A DNA stretch of 64,000 nt from Brevibacterium sp. 'Marine' (lineage in GTDB: Bacteria > Actinomycetota > Actinomycetes > Actinomycetales > Brevibacteriaceae), in the NCBI RefSeq assembly GCF_012844365.1, contig NZ_CP051626.1:3906001-3970000 (forward strand), in the 5' to 3' direction. This document shows, one piece after another, positions 43,661 through 51,501 of the stretch (the stretch's first letter is position 1; every line of letters starts with the position of its first letter). Position numbers and translations under genes: made by a program. The notes beneath the pieces were generated by a model that was given only the letters and a program-made list of their open reading frames with translations, searched no databases and was not told the DNA's origin.

Positions 43661-44407
43661 TCAGGCGGCGACCCAACCGCCGTCAATGCTGTGAGCGCTG
43701 CCGTTGATGACCGCGGCATGCTCCCCGGCCAGGAAGAGCGCAATGGCCGCGACATCCTCGGGCTCGGCGAGCTTGGGCACCGCGGAATGGCCGAGGAACA
43801 CCTGCTCGAGGACCTCGTCCTCGCTGATGCCGTGCGTCTTCGCCTGGTCGGCGATCTGTCCCTTGACCAGGGGTGTGAGCACATAGCCGGGGTTGATCGC
43901 ATTGCACGTCACTCCGTGCGGTCCGGCTTCGAGTGCGGTCGTCTTCGTCAGCCCCATCAGTCCGTGTTTGGCCGCGACGTAGGCGGACTTGTTCGCCGAG
44001 GCGCGCAGCCCGTGGACGGACGAGAGGTTGATGATGCGTCCCCAGCCGCGCTCGCACATCTTCGGCAGCACCGCTTTCGTGAGCACGAACGGTGCTTCGA
44101 GCATGAGCGTGTTGATCAGCCGCCAGTCCTCGAGCGGGAATTCCGTGATCGGGTGGATCCGCTGGATGCCGGCGTTGTTGACGAGGATGTCGACGTCGAG
44201 CTCGGTGCCGTCCAGCGCCGAGGTGTCCGCCAGGTTGACTGCCCACGCTTCGCCGCCGATGTCGTCGGCAACGGCCTGTGCCGCGTCAGCGTCGACGTCG
44301 GCGACGACGACGGACGCTCCGGCCTGCGCGAATGACTGAACGATCGCCTTGCCGAGACCGGATCCGCCGCCGGTGACGAGTGCGCGTTTGCTGGTGAGGT
44401 CTCCCAT
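43661..44407 (-). CDS. 3-hydroxybutyrate dehydrogenase (SDR family)
   Basis: A short-chain dehydrogenase of 248 residues. The NAD site is VTGGGSGLGKAI, with NNAGIQ, the catalytic Ser-Tyr-Lys as NLSSVHG and YVAAKHG, and INPGYVLTPLV after it. The IQRIHPITEFPLEDW block and QIADQAKTHGISEDEV loop are characteristic of D-3-hydroxybutyrate dehydrogenases, which form acetoacetate. AAAGGGA precedes the ATG at 44407. An MHS-type transporter gene lies 150 bases upstream on the same strand, so uptake and oxidation of a hydroxyacid may be linked. Confidence 0.88.
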   Translation of the reverse strand: MGDLTSKRALVTGGGSGLGKAIVQSFAQAGASVVVADVDADAAQAVADDIGGEAWAVNLADTSALDGTELDVDILVNNAGIQRIHPITEFPLEDWRLINTLMLEAPFVLTKAVLPKMCERGWGRIINLSSVHGLRASANKSAYVAAKHGLMGLTKTTALEAGPHGVTCNAINPGYVLTPLVKGQIADQAKTHGISEDEVLEQVFLGHSAVPKLAEPEDVAAIALFLAGEHAAVINGSAHSIDGGWVAA

Positions 44408-44557
44408 GAGATGTCCCTTTCGTGGTTCGGGTCTGTGGTCCGTGTCCATCTTCCACCGTGCGGAGGGTGAAGATTCATCGAGGTGCGCCGCGCGGCAGGC
44501 GAAGAGGCGGTGCCGGTCTTCACCGACACCGCCCCCGTCAGACATTGAGCCCCGACT

Positions 44558-45916
44558 TCAGCTGGCAGTGGCGACTCCGCGTCGCACCTTGTCTGCATGG
44601 TCGAGCGAGCGCAGGTCGATGCCCTTGGTCTCGCGGGTGAACATCAGAGCGATGAACGAGATGATCGCAGCGGCCAGCAGGTAGAGCGCGATCGGAACCG
44701 AGGATCCGAAGGCGTCGAGGAGCGCAGTGGCGATGATCGGCGCAAAGGATCCCGCCACGATGGCTGTCACCTGGTAGCCGGTCGACACCCCCGAGTTGCG
44801 CATGCGAGTCGGGAACATCTCGGACATGATCGCCGGCTGACCCGCATACATCAGCGCATGGAAGACCAGGCCGATGAGGAGGGCGAGGAAGATCATGACG
44901 GCGTTGCCGGTGTCATACATCGGGAAGGCGAAGAAGCCCCACGTCGCTGTCAGGATGATGCCCAAGGCGTAGGGCATCTTGCGTCCGATCCGGTCGGTGG
45001 CGGCGCCGACGAGCGGGACGAGGACTGCGTGGATCGCGTGAGCTCCGAGCAGGAGCCCGAGGATCTCGGCCGCTTCGATCTTCACCTGCGTGGCGAGGTA
45101 GGTGATCGAGAAGGTCACCACGAGGTAGTAGTGGATGTTCTCGACGAAACGCAGGCCCATTGCGGCGAAGACCTCACGCGGGTAGCGCTTGAACACGGCC
45201 TTGACGCCGTAGTCGACGCCTTCCTCGATCTCCTCGGCCTGAACCTCGTCGAAGATCGGCGCATCGGAGACGCGGGTGCGGATGTAGTAGCCGATGAGAA
45301 CGATGACGGCCGAGAGCCAGAACGATACACGCCAACCCCACGACAGGAAGTGCTCTTCGGTCAGCGTTGCGGTGAGGACGAACAGAACACCGGTGGCGAG
45401 CAGGTTGCCCAAGGGAACGCCGGACTGCGGGAATGACGCCCAGAAGCCGCGTTCCTTGTTCGGAGCGTGCTCGGCCACGAGAAGGACCGCGCCACCCCAT
45501 TCGCCTCCGACGGCGAAGCCTTGGACCACGCGCAGCAGCACGAGCAGGATCGGGGCGAGATAGCCGATCTGGTCGAAGGTCGGCAGGCAGCCCATGAGGA
45601 AGGTGGCCACACCGACGAGGACGATCGACAGCTGCAGCAGCTTCTTGCGTCCGTATTTGTCGCCGAAGTGACCGAAGACGATGCCGCCGATGGGACGAGC
45701 GATGAAGCCGACCGCATAGGTGGCGAAGCCGGCCAGGATCGGAGTCAGCGGATTGTCGGACGGCGGGAACAGGATGTGGTTGAACACCAGTGTGGCGGCC
45801 GAACCGTAGAGGAAGAACTCGTACCATTCGACGACCGTTCCGGCCATCGAGGCAGCGACGACCTTGCGCAGCTGGGCGCGAATCGACTTCCTCTCAGCAT
45901 TGTTCTGAGAACTCAT
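44558..45916 (-). CDS. MHS-family MFS transporter
   Basis: A 12-helix major-facilitator protein of 452 residues in the metabolite:H+ symporter group. The group signature AGTVVEWYEFFLYGSAATLVF is near the N-terminus, and GHFGDKYGRKKLL is in the first cytoplasmic loop. The group moves organic acids and betaines. Linkage to 3-hydroxybutyrate dehydrogenase suggests a short hydroxy- or keto-acid. AAGGAG lies before the ATG at 45916. A run of nine C lies about 110 bases upstream of the start. Confidence 0.9.
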   Translation of the reverse strand: MSSQNNAERKSIRAQLRKVVAASMAGTVVEWYEFFLYGSAATLVFNHILFPPSDNPLTPILAGFATYAVGFIARPIGGIVFGHFGDKYGRKKLLQLSIVLVGVATFLMGCLPTFDQIGYLAPILLVLLRVVQGFAVGGEWGGAVLLVAEHAPNKERGFWASFPQSGVPLGNLLATGVLFVLTATLTEEHFLSWGWRVSFWLSAVIVLIGYYIRTRVSDAPIFDEVQAEEIEEGVDYGVKAVFKRYPREVFAAMGLRFVENIHYYLVVTFSITYLATQVKIEAAEILGLLLGAHAIHAVLVPLVGAATDRIGRKMPYALGIILTATWGFFAFPMYDTGNAVMIFLALLIGLVFHALMYAGQPAIMSEMFPTRMRNSGVSTGYQVTAIVAGSFAPIIATALLDAFGSSVPIALYLLAAAIISFIALMFTRETKGIDLRSLDHADKVRRGVATAS

Positions 45917-46028
45917 GGGACTCCTTCGTTTCCACAATCCGCGTCACCGTTGAATGCGCGAATCGACTTGCTCTGGCGCCGATCGGCTGACAGCTCGGGG
46001 CACTCAGACCGCATCGGCGCGGCCGGCG

Positions 46029-46037
46029 CCCCCCCCC
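46029..46037. repeat. Homopolymer of nine C
   Basis: Nine C in a row lie about 113 bases upstream of the MHS transporter start. Such tracts can change length by slippage; an effect on promoter spacing is possible but unproven. Confidence 0.9.
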
Positions 46038-46272
46038 TGCTTCAGCCCAGTGTTTCGGGCGCTTGGATATTTCTCATCCAAGGATCAGTGTGCGCCACGT
46101 TACAGAGTTTTTGGTCACGACCTGGCCATAATCCGAGAATTTCCGGTGCATATTCGTGCACAGCGGATGTGCAACTGATGTGCAGCCGGCAGATGCTGCT
46201 GCGGTCCGACCGCAAGGCCCATTGCGGCACGATCGGCTCTGCGTGACAAGCCGCCTCACACCCGCGACGAGT

Positions 46273-46350
46273 CCCCGCACCGAGGCGGCCCCGCAGGGCC
46301 GTGGTCCCCGCACCGTGGCGGCCCCTACCGCATCCGTGCCCCCGCACCGA
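46273..46350. repeat. Intergenic repeat, 33-bp period, CCCCGCACCGAGGCGGCCC core
   Basis: Units begin at 46273, 46306 and about 46340, each with CCCCGCACCG; the first two continue with (A/T)GGCGGCCC. The GCACCGAGGCGGCCC core recurs in the separate intergenic array at 55427-55597. Confidence 0.65.
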
Positions 46351-46371
46351 CCAACCAGAGAGGCCCCGAAC

Positions 46372-48429
46372 TCACCGCCGGCGCGGAGGCGCCTTTGCGT
46401 CTCGCTCGGCCATCGAGGCGAGCATCGCATTGTAGGCACGCAGTTCGGCGTCGTCGGTGCGATCTTCGCTGCGGTCGATGCGCTTGGCTTCCCGGTCCGA
46501 GGACTTCGCCCACTGGACGCAGACCATGATCGCGATGAACAGGGTCGGGAACTCGCCGATGCCCCACGCGATGGAACCGCCGAGCTGCTGGTCATCGATC
46601 GCCGTATAGCCCCAACCTGCGCCGACGTTGCCGAACCAGTCTCCGGCGATCAGCACGTTCGAGCTCATGATCGAGATGCCGAAGAAGGCGTGGAAGGCCA
46701 TCGTCACCAGCAGCATCACGAGCCGCATCGGGAAGACGGGGCGCTTGACGCCAGGGTCGATGCCGATGAGGGCCTGGGCGAACAGGTACCCGGCGCCGAG
46801 GAAGTGCGCGATCATCAGCTCGTGCCCGAGATGCGTATCGAGCGCGTAGTACATGATTCCCGAGTAGTAGAAGACGATCAGCGAACCCGCGAAGTTCACG
46901 CTCGCCACGATCGGGTGGGCGAAGAAGCGCAGATACGGGGTGTGGACGAGCCAGAGCACCCATTCGCGCAGGCCGACGGACCCGTCCGTGCGCGCCTTCG
47001 TCCCGCGCATGAGCATGGTGATCGGCGCGCCGAGCACGAGCGGCAGGGGTACGACCATGACCAGAAGCATGTGCTCGATCATGTGCGCGGAGAACTGCAC
47101 CTCACCGTAGACGCGGGGTCCGCCCGAGGTGACGTAGACGAGGAAGACCATGCCCACCAGCCAGCTGACGAGGCGCAGCACCGGCCACCTGTCGCCGCGG
47201 CGGCGAAGGTTGATGAACGCCACGACGTAGGCGATCGAGAAGCCCACAGCGACCGCGATCCACAGCGGATCCATCGACCATTCGCTGAAATAGCGGGACA
47301 GGTCTGGCTTCGGCGGCAGCGGATCACCGGTGAGGATCTCGGCCGGGGTGGGGTCGCCCACCGGTTCCTGCGGCACCGGCGGCTGCGACCGGGCCAAAGC
47401 TACGGCCATGCCCATCGTGATTCCGAACAGGATGAATTCGACGGTGATGAGGCGCCAGAATTCCACCGTCGCCGAGGCGGCAGAGCCCAAACGCGAGATG
47501 ACGAACTGACGGTGCCAGAATCCGATCAGACCGAGCAGTACGGTCGCGAACGCCTTCGCGAGGATGACCTGCCCGTAGGGGGTCATCAGGTCGTCGACGC
47601 CTTTCACGCGCAGGAGCGAATTGACGACTCCGGAGAAGACGATGAGACCGAAGGAGATGAGTGCGATCGTCGAATACCGTTCGATGATCGGCTTGAGGTT
47701 CTTCGAGGCGGCCAGGCGTGTTCCCAGCAGCGCAATGACGAAGAGCCCACCGAGCCAGAGGACCGCGCCGAGGATGTGCAGGCCGAGGCTGTTGACGGCC
47801 TGAGTGTGCCCGGAGGCCTCCGAGGAGTGGCCCATCAGGGCCAAGGGCAGGATCACGGCGACGCTGAGCACTCCGGCAACGGCGATGCCGACATGGGAGC
47901 GAGTGCCGAAGCACAGGGTCGAGGCGACGGCGATGAGGACGACGATGAGCACCCACAGCTGCCCGTAGGCGATCTGAGTGACGAAGACGCCGAGCTGATT
48001 CGAGAAATCGAGGTAGGCCTGGGCACCGACGGTGTCGACGAATGAGAAGACGAGCACGGCGACCGCGGACAGCGTCCACACGACCGACGAGTATTCGGCG
48101 ATCCGAACCGCCCTCGTCCACAGCGGGTCGAGAGGCAGGTCGGCCACCGGGCCCTTGTGTCGGCGACCGCGACCGCCGGCTGTGCGCGGGAGGATGAGGA
48201 CGGCGAACATGAGGGCACCGATGGTCAGCGACATCGCAGTGTTGAAGACGAACTTGGCTGCGGGAAGACCGAAGCGGACGACGGAGCCGGGGTCATTGAG
48301 CAGAGTGGGGTTGGCTGCTCCGGTGAAGAAGAGTGCGGCCAGACCGGCGATGAGTCCCAGGAAGACGACGATGGGGACCGCGGCACGTTGTACGAACCGT
48401 GTGATCGGCTCGAAAACTGAAGAACTCAC
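46372..48429 (-). CDS. CopD-CtaG fusion, copper transport and cytochrome oxidase assembly
   Basis: A polytopic membrane protein of 685 residues that joins two families. Residues about 10-370 resemble CopD (copper import), with LGLHILGAVLWLGGLFVIAL. Residues about 420-650 are the caa3-type CtaG domain, with FSAHMIEHMLLVMVVPLPLV, LDTHLGHELMIAHF and AFHAFFGISIMSS. His and Met residues in the helices are the expected copper ligands. The fused form is common in actinobacteria. The GTG at 48429 is chosen as the first in-frame start before the hydrophobic region; no good ribosome site is seen, so the start is approximate. The C-terminus is charged. Confidence 0.9.
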   Translation of the reverse strand: MSSSVFEPITRFVQRAAVPIVVFLGLIAGLAALFFTGAANPTLLNDPGSVVRFGLPAAKFVFNTAMSLTIGALMFAVLILPRTAGGRGRRHKGPVADLPLDPLWTRAVRIAEYSSVVWTLSAVAVLVFSFVDTVGAQAYLDFSNQLGVFVTQIAYGQLWVLIVVLIAVASTLCFGTRSHVGIAVAGVLSVAVILPLALMGHSSEASGHTQAVNSLGLHILGAVLWLGGLFVIALLGTRLAASKNLKPIIERYSTIALISFGLIVFSGVVNSLLRVKGVDDLMTPYGQVILAKAFATVLLGLIGFWHRQFVISRLGSAASATVEFWRLITVEFILFGITMGMAVALARSQPPVPQEPVGDPTPAEILTGDPLPPKPDLSRYFSEWSMDPLWIAVAVGFSIAYVVAFINLRRRGDRWPVLRLVSWLVGMVFLVYVTSGGPRVYGEVQFSAHMIEHMLLVMVVPLPLVLGAPITMLMRGTKARTDGSVGLREWVLWLVHTPYLRFFAHPIVASVNFAGSLIVFYYSGIMYYALDTHLGHELMIAHFLGAGYLFAQALIGIDPGVKRPVFPMRLVMLLVTMAFHAFFGISIMSSNVLIAGDWFGNVGAGWGYTAIDDQQLGGSIAWGIGEFPTLFIAIMVCVQWAKSSDREAKRIDRSEDRTDDAELRAYNAMLASMAERDAKAPPRRR

Positions 48430-48597
48430 TGCGCGCGGACCGCCCCTTCTGACATGACCCCAGGATATCGTTCGGCGTCGCCGCACTGCCAACCGGGAGA
48501 TCCCTTCGTGGTCGAGATCTCGGGGAGCCGCCTCGGCGAGGGTGGACTTCGTCGTCGGGGACGACGATTCCTCCAGTTCGCCGGCGTTCTGAGACAG

Positions 48598-48631
48598 CAA
48601 ATGGCCCGGATCAGACGATCCGGGCCATTTG
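48598..48631 (-). terminator. Hairpin terminator after HU gene
   Basis: A perfect 15-bp stem (CAAATGGCCCGGATC) with an AGAC loop lies 16 bases past the HU gene stop. The outer AAAT/ATTT pairs give the transcript a U-rich end. Confidence 0.85.
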
Positions 48632-48646
48632 ATGCTGCTGCGTCGA

Positions 48647-48934
48647 TCAGTTCGGGCTGCCTGCGGCGCCCTTAAGCTTCGAACCAGCGGACAGCTTCAC
48701 GGAGTAGCCGGCCTTGATCTGGATCTCTTCACCGGTCTGCGGATTGCGACCCTTGCGAGCGGCACGCTCGGTGCGCTCAACGGAGAGCCAGCCGGGGATG
48801 GTGAGCTTTTCGCCCTTGGCCACGACGTCGGAGAAGACATCGAAGACACCATCGAGCACGTCCGAGACCTGCTTCTGGGTCAGGCCGGACTTCTCGGCGA
48901 CTTCTGCAACGAGCTCACTGCGGTTCTTAGCCAT
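48647..48934 (-). CDS. hup: HU-family DNA-binding protein
   Basis: A 95-residue histone-like protein. MAKNRSELVAEVAEKSGLT begins the helical dimer core. The DNA arm is ERAARKGRNPQTGEEIQIKA and is followed by a short C-terminal end (LKGAAGSPN). It lacks the long Lys/Ala tail of mycobacterial HupB, so it is the short type. It bends and compacts DNA. A strong AGGAGG-type site precedes the ATG. Confidence 0.95.
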   Translation of the reverse strand: MAKNRSELVAEVAEKSGLTQKQVSDVLDGVFDVFSDVVAKGEKLTIPGWLSVERTERAARKGRNPQTGEEIQIKAGYSVKLSAGSKLKGAAGSPN

Positions 48935-49003
48935 AAAAGTGTCCTCCTTAGGACAAGTCGGTAGGTCACCGGTCCGTTTTTCCGATGACGAACTTCCTCG
49001 AGA

Positions 49004-49309
49004 TTACCAGCTTGACTTAGTAACGCCGGGCAACTCGCCGTTGTGAGCCATTTCGCGGAAACGAACTCGGGAGAGTCCGAACTTCCGGAGGTAGCCACGC
49101 GGACGACCGTCGACCTGGTCACGGTTGCGAAGGCGAACCGGCGAAGCATCGCGGGGAAGCTTCTGCAGGGCGAGGCGTGCCTCTTCGCGCTGCTCGTCGG
49201 TGGAATCGGGGTGGGTCAGCTGACGCTTGAGAGTCGCGCGGCGCTCTGCATAACGTTCAACGATGACGCGACGCTGCTTGTCTTTTGCGATCTTTGACTT
49301 CTTAGCCAT
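49004..49309 (-). CDS. rpsN: Ribosomal protein S14, zinc-independent form
   Basis: A 101-residue S14 with the C-terminal core [23 protein letters not shown] split by normal family spacing. It has no cysteine at all, so it is the long C-minus form that does not bind zinc. In many actinobacteria this form is a backup induced under zinc limitation together with C-minus L33 and L28, which are exactly its upstream neighbours here. Six bases separate it from rpmG. Whether a zinc-binding copy exists elsewhere cannot be seen. Confidence 0.95.
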   Translation of the reverse strand: MAKKSKIAKDKQRRVIVERYAERRATLKRQLTHPDSTDEQREEARLALQKLPRDASPVRLRNRDQVDGRPRGYLRKFGLSRVRFREMAHNGELPGVTKSSW

Positions 49310-49315
49310 GTGCGC

Positions 49316-49483
49316 TCAGCGCTCCTCTCGGAAATCGACGTGCTTGCGGACTACGGGATCGTACTTCTTGAGCACGATGCGGTCCGGAGTGTTGCGGCGG
49401 TTCTTGCGGGTCACGTAGGTGTACCCGGTGCCGGCCGTCGACTTGAGCTTGATGATGGGACGAACATCCTGTGCCTTAGCCAT
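49316..49483 (-). CDS. rpmG: Ribosomal protein L33, zinc-independent form
   Basis: A 55-residue L33 read from ATG at 49483 to TGA at 49316-49318. The family core [19 protein letters not shown] is intact. The zinc form has two CxxC pairs; this one has no Cys (KYDPVVRKH where KYCPxCxxH would be expected). Its start overlaps the stop of rpmB by one base. The gene is easily missed because of its size. Confidence 0.93.
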   Translation of the reverse strand: MAKAQDVRPIIKLKSTAGTGYTYVTRKNRRNTPDRIVLKKYDPVVRKHVDFREER

Positions 49484-49719
49484 CAGAGCTTCACTCCCTT
49501 GGCGATGAGTTCGTTGACCACAGCGTCGATTCCGCGAGCGTCGATGACCTTGATGCCCTTAGCGGACAAGGTCAGCGTGACGTTGCGGCGCAGCGACGGA
49601 ACGTAGTAGCGCTTTTTCTGAATGTTCGGGTTGAAGCGGCGCTTCGTGCGGCGCTTCGAGTGGGACACGTTGTGTCCGAAACCGGGGACGGCCCCGGTTA
49701 CCTGGCAGGTTGCTGCCAT
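49483..49719 (-). CDS. rpmB: Ribosomal protein L28, zinc-independent form
   Basis: A 78-residue L28 beginning [20 protein letters not shown], with [15 protein letters not shown] and [13 protein letters not shown]. Only one Cys is present, so the CxxC pairs of the zinc form are missing. GGAGGAGA precedes the ATG at 49719. It is the first gene of the rpmB-rpmG-rpsN operon, and the upstream region holds an AT-rich inverted repeat (49826-49853). Confidence 0.94.
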   Translation of the reverse strand: MAATCQVTGAVPGFGHNVSHSKRRTKRRFNPNIQKKRYYVPSLRRNVTLTLSAKGIKVIDARGIDAVVNELIAKGVKL

Positions 49720-50284
49720 GTCTCTCCTCCAGTTCACAAGTTACCGACTCTCGAAACAAGCTCCTGCGGAATCACACGTGAGTGTTCTCCCCGCTCGCTT
49801 GCGCCGATGTCGGAAGACATCAACAAATTTTCTCGACTGTCACCGTGAAAATTGTGTACGCCGAAACAGGTCTGCCCGTTCGGGCGAGATGTCTCACCAG
49901 CGCTGAAGCCGTAGCCTGTGAGAGATGGCCGAAGCTGGAGTGCAGCGGTGGGTGAGCACCATGCGTGTCCTAACAGATCGATCGGTGACCTGCCTGCTAC
50001 GACACAACAGAAATCAATCTTACTGAGACAGCGGGCCGGAGGGCAAATTCATCGCGGCTTCTGCAGCGGGGCCTTCATCACGGACTTCAGCCGCTCCGAG
50101 GTGGTTTCTGCGGCCTCCACCGACGCCGGGAGGGACTTTCACAGCTGAGGCCAAGCCAACTCGGTGATTTCCGCAGTAGGCTTTCGTCGGCAACGCGTCC
50201 TGTCGGCGATCCTGTTGAACGCCTGCTCGACTCGTGCCAAGGTTAGTAGATGATTGCCACCACATCTGGCATTCGGGAGGACTG
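49720..50284. other. Intergenic region between divergent genes
   Basis: No gene is supported in these 565 bases, and no tRNA-like fold was found by eye. It should carry the promoters of the ribosomal operon (minus) and of the gene at 50285 (plus). The one clear structure is the inverted repeat at 49826-49853. Confidence 0.5.
49826..49853. promoter_or_regulatory. AT-rich inverted repeat upstream of rpmB, candidate operator
   Basis: AATTTTC (49826-49832) and GAAAATT (49847-49853) form a perfect 7-bp inverted repeat with a 14-bp gap, 107-134 bases before the rpmB start. TGAAAATTGTGTA at 49846-49858 matches half of a typical actinobacterial Zur box. Zur control of zinc-independent ribosomal genes is known in other actinobacteria; here it is inference. 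Confidence 0.4.
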
Positions 50285-51253
50285 ATGAGCGACGTTCCAC
50301 AGAGGCCGCGCATTCGTCCGGCGACGAGCGACGACTGGCACAAGGATTCTGGTGAATCCGCTGGTCAGAACCCGACGTACGGGAATGGAGCGGACCGATC
50401 GTCTGCCGATTTCGACAACTCGACCTACTACGAGTACCTCGAACGGCACACGGGGGAACAGTCGATCTCGAAAGCCCGCAGCGGCAATGTCTTCGCGCCT
50501 GCCGGACACTCACCATTCGATGATTCTCACCCTGCCGGCCCACATCAGTATGGAAATTCTCGGCAGGCTCAGTGGTCTGCCGGCAGTGGCGGCAGCGGCG
50601 CCGGCGACGACGTCGGCGGCTCGGCACAGAACGGACCGCAGACTCCTCCTCCACCGCAGTTTCCGCCCACCGCCCACAGCGAATCGTCGTCGGGCAATGG
50701 GCTGAAGATCACCGTCGTCATCATCGCCATCCTCATGATTCTGGCTCTGGTGGGATTCTTCGGCATCCGGTGGCTCGCTCCCTCGTCGGGAACCGTCCCC
50801 GTCGATGTCGGATCCAGTGAGCCGGAGAGCCCGTCACCCAGCCCGTCCGACGATCTGGTCCAACCGACGAAGAGCCCCGAACAGCAGCTCGACGCCTATA
50901 CGGAGCAAGGCACGAAGAAGGCCGCTGACCTCGAAGGTCAGTGGGTGACCCAGGTGAGCGCGAAGAACGTCGGCCTCAAGGCCGACGGGAAGACATGGTC
51001 GGCGCAGGACATCCTCAACGAGTACGAAGCAAATAAGATCAAGTATCCGGGCGCGATCCTCATCCACAGCGGCGATTGGGCCTCGTACAAGGACGGCAGC
51101 TACTGGGTCACGGTCGTCGACACCGGCTACAGCGACCCGGAACAGGCGCTCGACCAGTGCCGTTCGTGGGGCCTCGACCGCAACCACTGCATCGCCAAGC
51201 GCCTCGTCAAGGACGGCAGCCCCAAGGACAACAGCGCCTACCTCGACGGATAG
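50285..51253 (+). CDS. Membrane-anchored protein with SPOR-like C-terminal domain
   Basis: A 322-residue protein of type II topology. The first 140 residues are a cytoplasmic, disordered Ser/Gly/Pro/Asn-rich part. One membrane helix follows (about 142-166, ITVVIIAILMILALVGFFGI), then a Pro/Ser linker, and an external domain (about 205-320). The last domain (WVTQVSAKNVGLKADGK to VDTGYSDPEQALDQCRSWGL) resembles SPOR-type or similar small exported domains; two Cys (QCRSWGLDRNHC) probably pair. GGAGG lies before the ATG. Function unknown; peptidoglycan binding is possible. Confidence 0.8.
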   Translation: MSDVPQRPRIRPATSDDWHKDSGESAGQNPTYGNGADRSSADFDNSTYYEYLERHTGEQSISKARSGNVFAPAGHSPFDDSHPAGPHQYGNSRQAQWSAGSGGSGAGDDVGGSAQNGPQTPPPPQFPPTAHSESSSGNGLKITVVIIAILMILALVGFFGIRWLAPSSGTVPVDVGSSEPESPSPSPSDDLVQPTKSPEQQLDAYTEQGTKKAADLEGQWVTQVSAKNVGLKADGKTWSAQDILNEYEANKIKYPGAILIHSGDWASYKDGSYWVTVVDTGYSDPEQALDQCRSWGLDRNHCIAKRLVKDGSPKDNSAYLDG

Positions 51254-51336
51254 ACCCGCCAGTCGGGTTCGCCCCGCGCATGCAGATCGGCTCCGCCAAT
51301 GCGCATGGAGATCCTCACCGTTCTGCCATTCGCTCA

Positions 51337-51398
51337 CGGCCCAGTCTGAGGCAGATAGCCCAGATTTGAAGTTGGGCTGTCTGACTCAGACTGGGCTG
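51337..51398. terminator. Long hairpin between convergent genes
   Basis: Two 23-base arms (51340-51362 and 51373-51395) match with two exceptions, one of them a G-U pair in the transcript, and extend further by C-G pairs outside. The loop is 10 bases. It lies 84 bases after the plus-strand gene at 51253. Confidence 0.75.
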
Positions 51399-51423
51399 CG
51401 GCCAGAACTAGGGACAGAAAGAA

Positions 51424-51456
51424 CGCCCCGGCCCCGCACCATGCGAGACCGGGACG
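51424..51456 (-). terminator. Rho-independent terminator of bkd operon
   Basis: On the minus strand CGTCCCGGTCTCGCA pairs with TGCGGGGCCGGGGCG (three G-U pairs) around a TGG loop. GTTCTTTCTG, a U-rich run, follows directly. It lies 46 bases past the E2 stop. Confidence 0.8.
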
Positions 51457-51501
51457 CTCAGGCCAGCAGCGCCGACGGACAGCCGACACCAGGGTGTAAC
51501 C

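Larger units (their letters stand above)
45917..46371. other. Intergenic region with poly-C tract and repeats
   Basis: No gene is supported in these 455 bases. It holds a C9 run (46029-46037), an AT-rich part (46060-46160) likely to contain the transporter promoter, and repeated CCCCGCACCG units (46273-46350) near the end of the copper-protein gene. Confidence 0.5.

Noticed and set aside
46156..48045. Plus-strand open frame of 629 codons antisense to the CopD-CtaG gene
   Set aside because: Shadow frame rich in Asp, Glu, His and Arg; the minus strand shows CtaG and CopD motifs.
49720..50284. tRNA or small structured RNA gene in the spacer upstream of rpmB
   Set aside because: No cloverleaf, TTCGA-type T-loop context with matching stems, or anticodon arm could be assembled by eye.
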